Positions 1 to 8,064 of a DNA stretch of 64,000 bases are shown here, piece by piece. The DNA comes from Flavobacterium sinopsychrotolerans (GTDB lineage Bacteria; Bacteroidota; Bacteroidia; Flavobacteriales; Flavobacteriaceae). The first letter of the stretch is position 1. Each line of letters opens with the position of its first letter. Made by a program: the position numbers and the translations under genes. The stretch spans positions 1 through 64,000 of the forward strand of contig NZ_FODN01000009.1 in NCBI RefSeq assembly GCF_900110375.1, in the 5' to 3' direction. The notes under the pieces were generated by a model. The model searched no databases. It saw only the letters and a program-made list of their open reading frames with translations, and was not told the DNA's origin.

Positions 1-136
1 TGAAATAAATTCAGTGTAAATGTTTCAGTATCAACTTTTTATTTTCTTTATCTCAGTATGTTAAGATATTATGTAACTGATGTTTATATAACTATAAACA
101 ACATTACAGTAATTGCCCAAAGCAATTATAACCTCT

Positions 137-246
137 TAAGGTGGTTATTGCGGCGGGGCTCACCTCTTCCCATCCCGAACAGAGTAGTTAAGCCCGCCTG
201 CGCAGATGGTACTGCAGTTATGTGGGAGAGTATGTCGTCGCCTTTC
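137..246 (+). rRNA. rrf: 5S ribosomal RNA
   Basis: Typical bacterial 5S rRNA of about 110 nt. The internal segment containing CCCATCCCGAACAGAG and the GGTACTGC region is diagnostic. The 5' AAGGTG pairs with the 3' CGCCTT to close helix I, which sets the ends to within a few bases. The preceding 136 bases are probably the 23S-5S spacer, so the window begins just after a 23S gene that is not included. A short reading frame over this gene is spurious. Confidence 0.95.
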
Positions 247-275
247 TTTAATCTGAACTAGTTTCAGATTCTATT

Positions 276-309
276 AAATCCTCATCATTTATTTGATGAG
301 GATTTTTTG
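276..309 (+). terminator. rRNA operon terminator
   Basis: A perfect 12-bp stem (AAATCCTCATCA at 276-287, TGATGAGGATTT at 294-305) with a 6-nt loop is followed by a T run. It lies about 30 bp after the 5S gene and fits an intrinsic terminator ending the rRNA transcript. A smaller hairpin (AATCTGAA/TTCAGATT) precedes it at 250-270. Confidence 0.85.
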
Positions 310-639
310 TTTTATAACTCTCCGAAGTGTTCACACAACGCCTCGGCTGGTCGTCTTCCTTTAAAGAATCCTCATCTTGAATTTGATCTGGATTTTTTGT
401 GTTTAATAAGGTTTTTTATTAGATGCTTATCGCTTTTACGCACGGATTTTATGAGAATTTTGTTTTAAGAAAAGACTAGTGTTTAAAGAATTTTAATTTG
501 GATCATTCATATAAACCGAACTACGTAGAGGTAATGGTATTCGAGCGAATAGTTATATTTATTTTTGGTTAAAAATAGGGTGAATTAACCTATGATTATA
601 TAAACCGATGATACGAGCTATTAAAGATTCTAAATCTTA
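310..639. other. intergenic, no gene seen
   Basis: No convincing coding frame. At 367-397 there is a worn partial copy of the rRNA terminator: AATCCTCATC and GGATTTTTT are retained but the pairing is spoiled. The stretch leads into a decayed insertion sequence and may include its lost left end; I could not recognise terminal inverted repeats. Confidence 0.5.
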
Positions 640-1430
640 GGACATAAAAGAATTATACCTCTCATTATGTATGAAAAGAATATAGTTAAAAGTCTTGAAT
701 AAGTTCATTGAAATAGCCAAACACGAGTTTAAAATTGAGATTGTAAAAAGATTTGGTTTGATGCAGTCCATGAAATAAGTTATCATTCAAGAGTTAATGC
801 TGCAAATATGTAGGTCTGATGCTCGGTTGCAACAAGGAAGTCTATAATAAGCATAAATTATTTGATTAAAATGAAAGCTTTGATAGAGATCAATTGAGAT
901 GTTTAGTTGTCTCAGTACACTAAAAGCAACTTAAAACCGGCGTAAAGATATAGCATTTATAGCTAGTGAAAATTTCTAAATCTAATCCTGGAATTACTCT
1001 AAATAGACCAGAATTGCTTTGGGTTGTAGATATTATTTATCTTCTAATTGAGTATAAAATGTATTATTTACATTTTGTAACATATGCTTATACAAGGAAA
1101 ATAGTAGGGTAGAAATTGACGGATAACCTTTATGGCTACTTTCTCTTTAAATAGCGTTATAATGGCTGTAATCAATAGGGAATAGATTGGGAAATCTTAT
1201 TTACCATTTTCAGTAGACTTCTACAATATTATAGTAAAAAACATAAGGAATATTTAATCAAAAAAATATTCTAATATGTATGAAATAAGCAATCGGATCG
1301 TATAAAAATGTCATTGCTGATTGTTAATGGAATTTTAAAAGAGGGTTTTGGATTTTTTAAAACCTTTGAGAATTATTAAAATCCAAAAATCAGGTACAAC
1401 AAGCTGTCTTTTTTTATAAATTGATTATTG
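640..1430 (+). mobile_element. decayed IS3-family insertion sequence (orfA-orfB remnant)
   Basis: Conceptual translation across several frames gives pieces resembling IS3-family transposase. Near 690-760 a fragment reads like an OrfA C-terminus (KFIEIAKHEFKIEIVKRFG). At 993-1109, 39 uninterrupted codons contain RPELLWVVDIIYL and YAYTRKIVG, matching the catalytic core around the first Asp of the DDE domain. TAG stops, frame changes and a degraded end (about 1225-1420, with YYSKKHKEYLIKK and GILKEGFGF-like pieces) follow. No single frame is intact, so it cannot encode a transposase. The family assignment rests on motif recognition, not alignment. Confidence 0.72.
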
Positions 1431-1460
1431 TGGAATACTTAAAATAATATCGGCTTTTAC

Positions 1461-2042
1461 CTAACCGTGAATCGTTTCTTGTTTGCCATAGTTAGTGATA
1501 ATTGAAGTTTCAAATTCAATCCATTCCTTCCAACGTTTGTCTACATCTATATTGTCAGCGTATTTTCGTGCAAATCCCAGAAAAGTAGTGTAATGCCCCG
1601 CTTCAGAAATCATTAGATCTCTGTAAAAAGTAGCCAGTTCAATATCTTTTATGTTTTCTGATAAAACTTTAAACCGTTCGCAACTTCTTGCTTCAATCAT
1701 AGCAGAAAACAGCAATCGATCGCAAAGAGCATCTTTTCGACTGCCATCTTTTTTCATAAATTTAAAAAGTTCATTTACATAATGATCTTTCCTTTCTCGA
1801 CCTAAAGTCAATCCTTTGCTTTTGATTAAATTATGAACTAATTGCAAATGATCTAATTCTTCTTTTGCAATGATTAACATTTCGGTTACTAATTCTTCTA
1901 ATTCGGAGTTATAAGTAACTAGGCTTATCGCATTTGATGCTGCCTTTTGTTCACACCAAGCATGATCCGTCAAGATTTCTTCTATATTCGATTCAACTAT
2001 ATTTACCCAACGAGGGTCTGTGGCTAATTTTAATCCTAACAT
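1461..2042 (-). CDS. miaE: tRNA-(ms2io6A37) hydroxylase MiaE-like diiron protein
   Basis: The 193-aa protein matches the MiaE family, ferritin-like diiron monooxygenases that hydroxylate the isopentenyl group of ms2i6A at tRNA position 37. Expected iron ligands are visible: E31 in DHAWCEQKA, the ExxH pair E62/H65, E117 in IEARSCERF, and the ExxH pair E147/H150 in SEAGH. Length is normal for the shorter Bacteroidetes form. There is no signal peptide, so it is cytoplasmic. It is transcribed alone, divergently from the glycosyltransferase, with 111 bp between the starts. A TAATTTTG box upstream on the minus strand could be its -7 element, but no clear -33 TTG was found. Confidence 0.9.
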   Translation of the reverse strand: MLGLKLATDPRWVNIVESNIEEILTDHAWCEQKAASNAISLVTYNSELEELVTEMLIIAKEELDHLQLVHNLIKSKGLTLGRERKDHYVNELFKFMKKDGSRKDALCDRLLFSAMIEARSCERFKVLSENIKDIELATFYRDLMISEAGHYTTFLGFARKYADNIDVDKRWKEWIEFETSIITNYGKQETIHG

Positions 2043-2153
2043 GATACTGAAATTTATTTAGAACAAAATTAGTGTTTTCTAATCTATTTTTTGTCCAAAT
2101 GACCAGATTGAACTCAAAATAGCATTATTTTGTAATTGAAATTTTATAATACT

Positions 2154-3395
2154 ATGAATCAAGTTCAAAAGCTTTTAATTATCGGTTTTGTATGGCCAGA
2201 ACCTAATTCGTCCGCAGCAGGAGGAAGGATGATGCAGCTGATTTCACTTTTTAAAGCACAAGGTTTTAATGTTACGTTTGCCAGCCCTGCTCAAAACAGT
2301 GATTTCATGGTTGATTTACAAGAATACGAAGTTGATAAGAAATCAATTGAACTTAATAATTCCAGTTTTGATTTTTTTATAAAAGAATTAAATCCATCAG
2401 TAGTTTTGTTTGATCGTTTTATGATGGAAGAACAATTTGGTTGGCGCGTTGCCGAAAATTGTCCGGATGCGTTACGATTGTTAGATACCGAAGATTTGCA
2501 TTGTCTAAGATTGGCTCGCCAGAAAGCATTCAAAGAAAACCGTCTCTTTAAGACTACTGATTTGTTTGTTGAAGAGATTGCAAAACGGGAAATTGCCAGT
2601 ATTTTGCGTTGTGATTTGTCTTTGATGATTTCCGAATTTGAAATGGAATTACTAGAGTCTGTATTTAAAATTGACCCATCTTTATTGTACTATTTGCCTT
2701 TTTTGTTGGAACCGATTGACGGTGCCCAAATGCAGGAATTGCCGACTTTTGAAGAACGAGAAGGCTTTGTTTTTATTGGAAATTTTCTTCATGAGCCTAA
2801 TTGGAATGCGGTTCAATATTTAAAAGATACAATTTGGCCTTTAATTAAAAAAAGTCTGCCAGAAGCTGTGTTGAATGTGTATGGCGCTTATCCTTCACAA
2901 AAAGTACTGCAATTACATAACAAGAAAGAAAGCTTTTTAATCATGGGACGAGCGATTGATGCTCAAGAAGTAGTTCAGGAAGCACTAGTGGTTTTAGCTC
3001 CCTTGCGTTTTGGTGCAGGTATTAAAGGGAAATTATTAGAAGCGATGCAATGCGGAACGCCAAGTGTCACGACTTCCATTGGTTCTGAATCCATGCATGG
3101 ATATTTGCCTTGGAATGGCTTTATTACGAATGATATAGCTGATTTTGTCGATAGAGCAGTACAATTGTATCAAGGTAAAACAATTTGGCTTAAAGCCCAA
3201 CAAAATGGATTGGAAATTATTAATCAACGCTATTCTAAAGGTTTGTTCGAGAGTGACTTTAGAACTAAAATAGAATTTTTATGCTCTAATTTACAGCAAC
3301 ATCGATTAAATAATTTTATGGGTTCCATATTGCAACATCATACTTTGAAAAGCACCAAATATATGTCGCGTTGGATTGAGGAGAAAAATAAATAA
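2154..3395 (+). CDS. glycosyltransferase, GT4-like
   Basis: A 413-aa protein from ATG 2154; an in-frame TTG at 2136 is possible but less likely. The C-terminal half has the GT-B nucleotide-sugar region, with GKLLEAMQCGTPSVTT followed by a Gly/Ser-Glu turn, as in glycosyltransferases of the Glyco_trans_1 type. The N-terminus has a Rossmann start (LLIIGFVWPEPNSSAAGGRM). Glycan substrate and acceptor cannot be deduced. There are no membrane segments. It is monocistronic, facing the pdh genes tail to tail across a shared terminator. No polysaccharide cluster surrounds it. Confidence 0.8.
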   Translation: MNQVQKLLIIGFVWPEPNSSAAGGRMMQLISLFKAQGFNVTFASPAQNSDFMVDLQEYEVDKKSIELNNSSFDFFIKELNPSVVLFDRFMMEEQFGWRVAENCPDALRLLDTEDLHCLRLARQKAFKENRLFKTTDLFVEEIAKREIASILRCDLSLMISEFEMELLESVFKIDPSLLYYLPFLLEPIDGAQMQELPTFEEREGFVFIGNFLHEPNWNAVQYLKDTIWPLIKKSLPEAVLNVYGAYPSQKVLQLHNKKESFLIMGRAIDAQEVVQEALVVLAPLRFGAGIKGKLLEAMQCGTPSVTTSIGSESMHGYLPWNGFITNDIADFVDRAVQLYQGKTIWLKAQQNGLEIINQRYSKGLFESDFRTKIEFLCSNLQQHRLNNFMGSILQHHTLKSTKYMSRWIEEKNK

Positions 3396-3396
3396 A

Positions 3397-3432
3397 AAAT
3401 CCCGTCAAGTTTTAGAAACAAGACGGGATTTG
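3397..3432. terminator. bidirectional terminator
   Basis: A 10-bp perfect stem, AAATCCCGTC (3397-3406) and GACGGGATTT (3422-3431), with a 15-nt loop lies between two convergent genes (glycosyltransferase and pdhC). A/T-rich flanks allow it to act on both strands. Confidence 0.75.
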
Positions 3433-3451
3433 TGTTTTAAAATCCGAGATA

Positions 3452-5125
3452 TTACGCAAGCATCGTAACTGGGTTTTCTATAAATTGTTTCAATGTTTGT
3501 AAAAATTGAGCTCCAGTTGCGCCATCAATTGTTCTGTGGTCGCAAGCTAAAGATAGCATCATCGTATTTCCTACTACAATCTGACCATTTTTAACTACAG
3601 GTTTTTCTACAATTGCTCCTACGGATAGGATAGCAGAATTTGGTTGATTGATGATAGAGTTGAATTCTGTAATACCAAACATTCCAAGATTAGAAACTGT
3701 AAAAGTACTTCCTTCCATTTCTGTAGGTAATAATTTTTTGTTCTTAGCTCTTCCTGCAAGATCTCTTACGCTTCCGCCAATTTGAGATAAACTCATAGCG
3801 TCTGTAAAACGTAATACTGGAACTACTAATCCGTCTTCAACAGCTACAGCAACTCCTATGTTCACATGGTGATTGATAAGAATTGAATCTTCTCTCCATT
3901 GTGAATTCACTTTTGGATGTTTTTTCAAAGCCATTGCGCACGCTTTGATCACCATATCGTTAAACGATACTTTTGTGTCAGGAACGCTGTTGATGATAGT
4001 TCTAGATTTCATAGCTTCATCCATTGCTACCTCAATTACTAAATTGTAATGTGGAGCTGTGAATAAAGATTCTGCTAAACGCTTCGCTATGATTTTTCGC
4101 ATTTGCGAATTCTTGATTTCTTCTGTGAGAACTTCTCCTGCTGGAACAAATGGTTTTGCAGCAGCAACAGTTTCTATTTTTGCTGGTGTAGTTGCAGTTG
4201 TCGGCGCCGGAGCAGCTGCAGTTTGTGGGGTAAAGTTTTCGATATCGCTTTTTACAATACGTCCGTTTTCACCAGAACCTTTTACTTGTGTCAATTGGAT
4301 CCCTTTGTCACTTGCAATTTTCTTTGCTAATGGTGATGCTAAAATTCTTTGACCATCAGTTGATGGTTCTTGAGCGACTGGTTCCGAAGCTTTTTCTGTT
4401 GAAGCAACTTCTTTTTCCTCTGCAACTTCAGGAGCAGCTTGTGGCGCTCCGCCAGTTTTATAGTTTTCAGCAATTCCGCTGATATCAGTTCCTGCAGGTC
4501 CAATGATTGCTAAAAGGCTATCAACTGGCGCAGTATTTCCTTCTTCGATTCCTACGTATAGTAAAGTTCCTTCGTTGAAAGATTCGAATTCCATCGTAGC
4601 TTTATCAGTTTCGATTTCAGCAAGAATGTCTCCTTCGCTTACTTTATCGCCTACTTTTTTCAACCAAGTAGCTACTGTTCCTTCAGTCATGGTATCGCTT
4701 AAACGCGGCATGGTGATAACTACAACTCCTTTTGGTAATGAAGCTGTTGCGGGTGCTGCAGCTTTAGTAACTTCAGTTGTCGTTGCTATTTCTTCAGTAA
4801 CTTTTGTTTCTTCAGTTCCTTTTGTTTCTTCTTTTGCTGGAGCTACATCAGCTGGTTTTCCGGCTAATAATGCTGAAATATCTTCACCTTCTTCTCCTAT
4901 AATTGCTAATAAAGAGTCAACTGGTGCAGTTTCACCAGCAGGGATTCCTATGTGTAAAAGTGTTCCTTCATTGAAAGACTCAAATTCCATTGTTGCTTTA
5001 TCGGTTTCAATTTCTGCAAGGATATCACCTTCGCTTATTTTATCACCTACTTTTTTTAGCCAAGTCGCTACCGTTCCTTCCGTCATCGTATCGCTCAAAC
5101 GAGGCATTGTAATTATTGTTGCCAT
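3452..5125 (-). CDS. pdhC: pyruvate dehydrogenase E2, dihydrolipoamide acetyltransferase
   Basis: The 557-aa protein transfers acetyl from lipoamide to CoA in the pyruvate dehydrogenase complex. Two lipoyl domains are present, each with the lipoylation motif ETDKA (K43 and K175), separated by Ala/Pro/Thr/Glu-rich linkers. A peripheral subunit-binding domain (about 262-298, ASPLAKKIASDKG) is followed by a catalytic acyltransferase domain (about 325-557). Active-site DHRTIDG places H530 and D534. The start lies 7 bp after the pdhA stop, so the two are co-transcribed. No E1-beta or E3 gene is in the window; in flavobacteria pdhB is usually elsewhere. Confidence 0.96.
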   Translation of the reverse strand: MATIITMPRLSDTMTEGTVATWLKKVGDKISEGDILAEIETDKATMEFESFNEGTLLHIGIPAGETAPVDSLLAIIGEEGEDISALLAGKPADVAPAKEETKGTEETKVTEEIATTTEVTKAAAPATASLPKGVVVITMPRLSDTMTEGTVATWLKKVGDKVSEGDILAEIETDKATMEFESFNEGTLLYVGIEEGNTAPVDSLLAIIGPAGTDISGIAENYKTGGAPQAAPEVAEEKEVASTEKASEPVAQEPSTDGQRILASPLAKKIASDKGIQLTQVKGSGENGRIVKSDIENFTPQTAAAPAPTTATTPAKIETVAAAKPFVPAGEVLTEEIKNSQMRKIIAKRLAESLFTAPHYNLVIEVAMDEAMKSRTIINSVPDTKVSFNDMVIKACAMALKKHPKVNSQWREDSILINHHVNIGVAVAVEDGLVVPVLRFTDAMSLSQIGGSVRDLAGRAKNKKLLPTEMEGSTFTVSNLGMFGITEFNSIINQPNSAILSVGAIVEKPVVKNGQIVVGNTMMLSLACDHRTIDGATGAQFLQTLKQFIENPVTMLA

Positions 5126-5132
5126 AATTGAT

Positions 5133-6131
5133 TTATAGTTTATGAGGTAAAAATGGATAGTTCTCTTGTTCGTATACTACATCGTATAGCTGTTGAATAG
5201 GAGGGTATTCAGATTCTTCGGCAAATGTTACACATTCTTCCACTAAATTTTTTACTCTTTGATCAATTGCTTCGATTTCTTCTTCTGTAGCATATTTTTG
5301 ATCTTTAATTACATCTAAAACTTGAGTAATTGGATCAATTTTTTTGTACTCTTCTACTTCTTCTTTCGAACGGTATAATTGTGCATCCGACATAGAGTGA
5401 CCTCTATAACGGTATGTTTTCATTTCCAGGAATGTTGGTCCGTCTCCACGACGTGCTCTGTCAATTGCTTCAGTCATTGCTTCAGCAACTTTTACAGGAT
5501 TCATTCCGTCAACAGGTCCACAAGGCATTTCGTAACCTAAACCTAATTTCCAGATATCAGTATGATTGGCTGTTCTTTCTACAGAAGTTCCCATGGCATA
5601 TCCATTGTTTTCAACAATAAATACAACTGGAAGTTTCCATAACATAGCCATGTTAAACGCTTCATGTAAAGATCCTTGACGTGCAGCACCATCACCAAAA
5701 TAAGTCATAGTAACACCGCCGGTTTCAAAATATTTGTCTGCAAAAGCTAATCCTGCACCTACAGGAATTTGTCCTCCTACAATTCCGTGACCACCATAAA
5801 AACGATGCTCTTTTGAAAAGATGTGCATAGAACCACCCATACCTTTTGACGTTCCGGTAACTTTTCCTAAAAGTTCTGCCATTACACGTCTAGGATCAAC
5901 TCCCATACCTATTGGTTGAACATGATTTCTGTAAGCAGTAATCATTTTGTCTTTTGTCAAGTCCATAGCGTGCAATGCACCAGCTAATACTGCTTCTTGA
6001 CCGTTGTATAAATGTAGAAAACCTCTAACTTTTTGTTGTATGTATAATGCTGCAAGTTTGTCCTCAAACTTTCTCCAAAGCAGCATGTCTTCATACCACT
6101 TTAAATATACTTCTTTTGTAACTTCTTTCAT
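5133..6131 (-). CDS. pdhA: pyruvate dehydrogenase E1 component, alpha subunit
   Basis: A 332-aa thiamine diphosphate enzyme subunit. The TPP-binding GDG...NN motif is clear: GDGAARQGSLHEAF through VVFIVENN. The YRGHSMSDA phosphorylation-loop-like segment is also present. With E1-beta (not in the window) it decarboxylates pyruvate and reductively acetylates the E2 lipoyl groups. It is the first gene of a pdhA-pdhC operon, and a 142-bp gap separates it from cdd upstream. Length is typical for the alpha subunit of the two-subunit E1 type. Confidence 0.96.
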   Translation of the reverse strand: MKEVTKEVYLKWYEDMLLWRKFEDKLAALYIQQKVRGFLHLYNGQEAVLAGALHAMDLTKDKMITAYRNHVQPIGMGVDPRRVMAELLGKVTGTSKGMGGSMHIFSKEHRFYGGHGIVGGQIPVGAGLAFADKYFETGGVTMTYFGDGAARQGSLHEAFNMAMLWKLPVVFIVENNGYAMGTSVERTANHTDIWKLGLGYEMPCGPVDGMNPVKVAEAMTEAIDRARRGDGPTFLEMKTYRYRGHSMSDAQLYRSKEEVEEYKKIDPITQVLDVIKDQKYATEEEIEAIDQRVKNLVEECVTFAEESEYPPIQQLYDVVYEQENYPFLPHKL

Positions 6132-6273
6132 CTGAATTTTTCTTTTGCTAAAGTGTTATTGTATTATCAATTTGTACTATAACGCAAAATAGTTTCCTCC
6201 CACAAATTTGCGAAATGCAAAAATAAGACATTCCAAGTAAGAACTAAAATTTAATAGGCAATTTTTGGAATTT

Positions 6274-6756
6274 TTACAAGAATTTTTTATCGAACATAAA
6301 TGGGAGTAAATTTTTCAGAGATTCCGACTTGTAAATTGCGCCAATTTCTCCCATAAAATAGATTTCGATAGGAGTCTCTTGTCGAATTTCATATTCTGCA
6401 ATTGATTGTCTGCAAGATCCACAAGGCGGAATTGGAGCCGTAGTTTGGTTTGTGTCCGATGCAGCTGTAATTGCCATTTTTAAAATTTTGGCTTCCGGAT
6501 AAACTGCTCCGGCATAAAAAATTGCGACACGTTCTGCACAAAGCCCTGACGGATAAGCTGCGTTTTCTTGATTAGAACCAAGTACAATTTTTCCATTGTC
6601 TAAAAAAATTGCAACTCCAACTCTGAATTTGGAATAAGGAGCATAAGCATTCTTTCGTACTTCAACAGCTTGCGTCATTAAATCCTGAATGTCATTTGGT
6701 AAATCTTGAACAGAATCGAATACTTTGAATTGAGTGGTAATTGTTATTTCTTTCAT
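6274..6756 (-). CDS. cdd: cytidine deaminase
   Basis: The 160-aa protein deaminates cytidine/deoxycytidine to uridine/deoxyuridine in pyrimidine salvage. Zinc ligands and the catalytic Glu are visible: C73-A-E75 in SGLCAER and C112/C115 in PPCGSCRQ. YAPYSKFRVGVA is the substrate-site segment. Length suits the homotetrameric/dimeric type with a short N-terminal extension. It sits downstream of porV behind a terminator (6775-6806) and upstream of pdhA, so it is probably its own unit. Confidence 0.95.
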   Translation of the reverse strand: MKEITITTQFKVFDSVQDLPNDIQDLMTQAVEVRKNAYAPYSKFRVGVAIFLDNGKIVLGSNQENAAYPSGLCAERVAIFYAGAVYPEAKILKMAITAASDTNQTTAPIPPCGSCRQSIAEYEIRQETPIEIYFMGEIGAIYKSESLKNLLPFMFDKKFL

Positions 6757-6770
6757 ACTTTTTTAAGGAA

Positions 6771-6806
6771 AAAAAATCCAAACTTCATAGTGTTGAAGTT
6801 TGGATT
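6771..6806 (-). terminator. terminator of porU-porV
   Basis: A 13-bp perfect stem (AATCCAAACTTCA 6775-6787, TGAAGTTTGGATT 6794-6806) followed on the minus strand by a T run (complement of 6771-6776). It lies 25 bp after the porV stop. Confidence 0.85.
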
Positions 6807-6830
6807 GTTATTTGTGGATTTTATTTATGT

Positions 6831-8027
6831 TTAATATTCGTCATATTTATCTCCAAAATTGAAGGTAAGTGAAAAACGCAGGGTGTTTTCTAATGGGTTT
6901 TTTACTTTTGATGCCGAGAATAAATACGAAACATCTACTTTGACAACATTGTATTTGAAACCTGCTCCAAGCGATAAAAATTGTCGAGCTCCTTTTAGCG
7001 GACTTTCGTGAAAGTAACCCAAACGCATCGCAAAGGAATCTTGGTACAAATATTCTGCGCCTACAGCATAAGTGACCTCTTTTAATTCTTCGCTGAATCC
7101 ATCAGGAGCATCACCAAATGATTTGAAAACCCCGGATGTCCATCCAATAGAACGGTAATTGTTTGAGGTCTGTGCATTTTGTTCAGCTTGAGTTATGTCT
7201 TCAGGATCATTAAAATCACCATCATTATTAGTGTCAACTGGCGATCCTGGAATTTGGGGAGTTGGTACTAACAATTTATTAAATTCAACATTTAAGGAAA
7301 CCTTATTGAAATCGTCTAAAATAAAATCAAAACCAGTTCCTATTTTTAAATTAGCAGGTAGGAAGTTGTTGTTTAAATCATCATTATCATAACTAATCTT
7401 TGGACCTAAATTTTGAATGTTAAATCCTGCTCTCCATCTCCCGTTGAATTCATTGTAGGCTATTTCTTCAGACTGGTAAAAACCAGCGACATCAACAGAA
7501 AATGAACTTGCGGATGATGCATCATTACCTTCAGAAGGTACTTTCAGGTTGGAATTAATAAATCGTCCTGCGATTGCCATAGAGAATTTTTCACTTAGTT
7601 TTAATGAATAAGATCCATCAATAGCAAACTCGTTTGGAGAAACTATTCTTGGTTCATCATTTGAATCCTGTCTTAGTTCAATTTCACCCAAACCAAAATA
7701 TCGAATACTCGCTGCAAATGCACTTCTTTCATTAAGTTTGTTATAATAGGTGAATTGACCTAGTGAAATGTCATTTACTAAATCAGTAAGATAAGGCGTA
7801 TAGCTGATCGAAAATCCTTGTGCATCTGTTGCAAAAGCATATTTTGCTGGATTCCATTGCTGAGAAAATGCATCGGCAGATGTTGCCACTCCCATGTCTG
7901 CCATTCCAGCTGCTCTTGCATCTGCAGCAACCAATAAAAAGGGAACTCCAGGATTTAGGACTCTGTCCTGTGCTATTGCAAAAGAAATTGCAAAGAAACA
8001 GACAAAAGTCAAAGCTATTTTTTTCAT
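6831..8027 (-). CDS. porV: type IX secretion outer-membrane protein PorV (LptO)
   Basis: About 398 aa. A signal peptide (MKKIALTFVCFFAISFAIAQ) favours the start at 8027; a longer TTG-initiated frame from 8051 would place extra residues before it. The mature protein has the FadL-like barrel pattern of PorV, beginning NPGVPFLLVAADARAAGMAD and ending in strands around SLGAGFKYNVVKVDVSYLF and a terminal Phe-containing strand. PorV shuttles T9SS cargo from the translocon to the PorU sortase at the cell surface. It lies 37 bp downstream of porU in the same transcript, the arrangement known from gliding flavobacteria. Confidence 0.93.
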   Translation of the reverse strand: MKKIALTFVCFFAISFAIAQDRVLNPGVPFLLVAADARAAGMADMGVATSADAFSQQWNPAKYAFATDAQGFSISYTPYLTDLVNDISLGQFTYYNKLNERSAFAASIRYFGLGEIELRQDSNDEPRIVSPNEFAIDGSYSLKLSEKFSMAIAGRFINSNLKVPSEGNDASSASSFSVDVAGFYQSEEIAYNEFNGRWRAGFNIQNLGPKISYDNDDLNNNFLPANLKIGTGFDFILDDFNKVSLNVEFNKLLVPTPQIPGSPVDTNNDGDFNDPEDITQAEQNAQTSNNYRSIGWTSGVFKSFGDAPDGFSEELKEVTYAVGAEYLYQDSFAMRLGYFHESPLKGARQFLSLGAGFKYNVVKVDVSYLFSASKVKNPLENTLRFSLTFNFGDKYDEY

Positions 8028-8064
8028 TATCATAGGAATTTTATTAGACAAATATAGTATATTA

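Noticed and set aside
58..261. 67-codon frame over the 5S rRNA
   Set aside because: It overlaps the full 5S rRNA gene, which explains the sequence; coding chance frame.
4503..5138. 211-codon plus-strand frame opposite pdhC
   Set aside because: Shadow of the two lipoyl domains on the other strand; no plausible product.
8028..8051. TTG start giving porV eight extra residues
   Set aside because: The ATG at 8027 directly begins a normal signal peptide; extra residues would precede it.
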